Shown piece after piece: positions 62,300 to 64,000 of a stretch of 64,000 bases of DNA. The DNA lies in assembly GCA_905215625.1 (NCBI GenBank), contig CAJMQQ010000006.1, positions 1-64,000 on the forward strand, given 5' to 3'. This stretch comes from an uncultured bacterium. GTDB lineage: Bacteria > Bacillota > Clostridia > Lachnospirales > Lachnospiraceae. Under the pieces are notes generated by a model. It worked only from the letters and a program-made list of their open reading frames with translations, was not told the origin of the DNA and did not search any database. The position numbers and the translations under genes were made by a program. The stretch's first letter is position 1. Each line of letters starts with the position of its first letter.

Positions 62300-64000
62300 T
62301 CCTCATTCTCCTGTGGGGCTGGCTCAGGCTGTACCGGCGTTTCCACGTCGGCCTGTTTCTCTTCGGTCTGGCTTTCCTGAATCTGTCCTTCCTCTGCCTG
62401 CTTTTCTTCTGTCTGCGCTTCTTCTGCCTGAACCTTGCGGAAAATATCCATAAATTCTTTTCCGGTAATGGTTTCTTTTTCAATTAAAAATTCTGCAATC
62501 TTATCGAGAGCTTTCCGGTTTTCGGAAAGAAGGCGCTTTGCCTCTTCATAGGAACGTTTTAAGATGGCCATAACTTCCTGGTCAATCTCGGCTGCAGTGG
62601 CATCGCCGCAGTTTAATACGGTACGGCCGCTTAAATACATATCTTCCTGGCTTGCCAGTCCCATAAGGCCAAACTTTTCCGACATACCATACTGGGTTAC
62701 CATGGCTCTTGCAATCCTGGTAGCCTGTTCAATATCGTTGGCTGCGCCGGTGGTAACCGTGTCAAATACGATTTCCTCTGCTGCCCGGCCTGCCAAAAAT
62801 CCTACCAGCATAGCGTTGATTTCCTTCTTAGTATTGAGGAATTTTTCCTCTTCCGGAACCTGCATGACATATCCCAGTGCACCCATGGTTCTTGGCACAA
62901 TGGTAATCTTCTGTACCGGCTCAGCGTCCTTTTGAAGGGCGCTGACTAACGCATGGCCAACCTCGTGGTAAGACACGATCCGTCTTTCTTCCTTACTTAA
63001 AATCCGATCTTTCTTTTCCTTACCAACTAAGACCACTTCCACTGCCTCAAACAGATCCTTCTGTGAAACGGCGTTTCTTCCATTCTTAACAGCGTTGATT
63101 GCCGCCTCATTCATCATATTGGCAAGATCTGCGCCTACTGCGCCAGAGGTTGCCAAGGCAATCTCTTCAAAATCCACGCTGTCATCTAACAGTACGTCTT
63201 TGGAATGAACTTTTAAAATATTGATTCGTCCCTTTAAGTCCGGCTTATCTACAATAATCCGTCTGTCAAAACGTCCTGGACGAAGAAGGGCCGGATCCAG
63301 AATCTCCGGGCGGTTGGTAGCGCCAAGAACCAGAAGACCCTTGGAAGAATCAAAACCATCCATCTCGGAAAGAAGCTGGTTTAACGTCTGCTCTCTCTCG
63401 TCGTTTCCGCCGCCGAATCTAGTATCACGGCTCTTTCCGATGGCGTCAATCTCGTCAATGAAAATAATACAAGGTGCAGACTGCTGGGCCTGCTTAAACA
63501 AATCCCTTACCCTGGATGCGCCGACGCCTACAAACATTTCCACAAAGTCGGAACCAGACAGGGAATAAAACGGTACCTGGGCTTCTCCGGCTACTGCCTT
63601 GGCAAGCAGGGTTTTACCAGTTCCTGGAGGGCCTACTAACAGCGCGCCCTTTGGAAGCTTTGCACCAATCTGGGTATATTTGGCAGGATTGTGAAGGAAA
63701 TCTACAATCTCTGTCAGGGATTCCTTTGCCTCGTCCTCGCCTGCCACGTCCTTAAAGGTAATTCCGGTTTCTTTCTGGACGTATACTTTGGCGTTGCTCT
63801 TTCCGACGCCCATAATGCCACCGCCGCCCATACGACGCATCATAAAGTTCATAAACACTACAATAATAATAAATGGAATGACAAAGCTAATAATCGACTC
63901 TAAAATAATACTGGAATCGGTCTTTTGCTCTTTAATATCAACTCCATGCTGCAAAAGCCGCTCGGCATTGTTGTAATCCGTCGGAACCTTTACTGTATAA
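62293..64000 (-). CDS. ftsH: ATP-dependent zinc metalloprotease FtsH, N-terminus beyond window
   Basis: Membrane-bound AAA+ protease. The frame is open to the right edge, where YTVKVPTDYNNAERLL belongs to the extracellular segment, so the true start lies outside. A membrane span follows (SIISFVIPFIIIVVFMNFMM), then Walker A GPPGTGKTLLAKAVAGEA, Walker B IIFIDEIDAIGKSRDTR, the second region of homology NRPEILDPALLRPGRFDRRI, and the zinc site HEVGHALV. The C-terminal tail carries Glu/Gln-rich repeats (EEKQAEEGQIQESQTEEKQA). It degrades membrane and regulatory proteins. Confidence 0.96.
   Translation of the reverse strand, partial: YTVKVPTDYNNAERLLQHGVDIKEQKTDSSIILESIISFVIPFIIIVVFMNFMMRRMGGGGIMGVGKSNAKVYVQKETGITFKDVAGEDEAKESLTEIVDFLHNPAKYTQIGAKLPKGALLVGPPGTGKTLLAKAVAGEAQVPFYSLSGSDFVEMFVGVGASRVRDLFKQAQQSAPCIIFIDEIDAIGKSRDTRFGGGNDEREQTLNQLLSEMDGFDSSKGLLVLGATNRPEILDPALLRPGRFDRRIIVDKPDLKGRINILKVHSKDVLLDDSVDFEEIALATSGAVGADLANMMNEAAINAVKNGRNAVSQKDLFEAVEVVLVGKEKKDRILSKEERRIVSYHEVGHALVSALQKDAEPVQKITIVPRTMGALGYVMQVPEEEKFLNTKKEINAMLVGFLAGRAAEEIVFDTVTTGAANDIEQATRIARAMVTQYGMSEKFGLMGLASQEDMYLSGRTVLNCGDATAAEIDQEVMAILKRSYEEAKRLLSENRKALDKIAEFLIEKETITGKEFMDIFRKVQAEEAQTEEKQAEEGQIQESQTEEKQADVETPVQPEPAPQENEEC

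Overview
The window looks like a chromosomal segment of a spore-forming low-to-mid GC Firmicute, most likely a gut Clostridium of the Lachnospiraceae type. This rests on spoVAD/spoVAE, a uvrC-hprK-murB-rapZ-whiA-HPr/Crh-dnaE-pfkA cluster, rex, lysine and cobalamin-type riboswitch leaders, and strong AGGAGG ribosome sites. I cannot name a species. No rRNA, tRNA, CRISPR array, intact insertion sequence or prophage was seen. Most genes lie on the minus strand.

Region 1 (1-13.8 kb) is a capsular/exopolysaccharide locus read right to left. Its conserved head holds a CpsB-type phosphatase, CpsC-type chain-length protein, CpsD-type tyrosine kinase, an LCP ligase and a secreted protein of unknown function. 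The AT-rich variable tail holds an initiating sugar-phosphate transferase, an acyltransferase-3, four or five glycosyltransferases, a Wzy-type polymerase and a left-handed beta-helix acyltransferase that runs off the left edge. Three genes of the tail are each frameshifted exactly at a run of 7 or 8 G on the coding strand, and a fourth run of 8 lies upstream of cpsB. This is the most striking feature of the window: it looks like a phase-variable surface glycan caught with two O-acyl decorations and one glycosyltransferase switched off.

Region 2 (14-24.4 kb): a GH25 muramidase, yebC, a lipoprotein, a MATE transporter behind a cobalamin-riboswitch-like leader with terminator, a CNNM/CBS transporter-like protein, a MazF-type toxin gene without an adjacent antitoxin, alr, the bifunctional NAD(P)HX repair enzyme, and rex. 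Region 3 (24.4-37.5 kb): an ABC-F ATPase, purA and purB, dapA-dapB behind a lysine riboswitch, a cytoplasmic pectinesterase paired with a CobO-like ATPase, an OB-fold SSB-like protein, typA/bipA and a YigZ-family protein.

Region 4 (37.6-48.4 kb): a class A PBP on the plus strand ending in a large nested hairpin, a remnant of an Rpn-family nuclease, spoVAE and spoVAD without spoVAC, a 58-residue membrane protein, an ArsC/Spx-like protein, a LysRS fused to a C-terminal tRNA-binding domain, an elaborate palindromic element, greA, dus and pfkA. Region 5 (48.4-64 kb): dnaE, a Crh-like HPr with Glu in place of the phosphorylatable His, whiA, rapZ, murB, hprK, uvrC, DUF1653, a DUF4015 lipoprotein, a DUF1846 protein on the plus strand, a nitroreductase, and ftsH running off the right edge. 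Envelope synthesis and its control (capsule, murB, PBP, rapZ, hprK/Crh) recur across the window.
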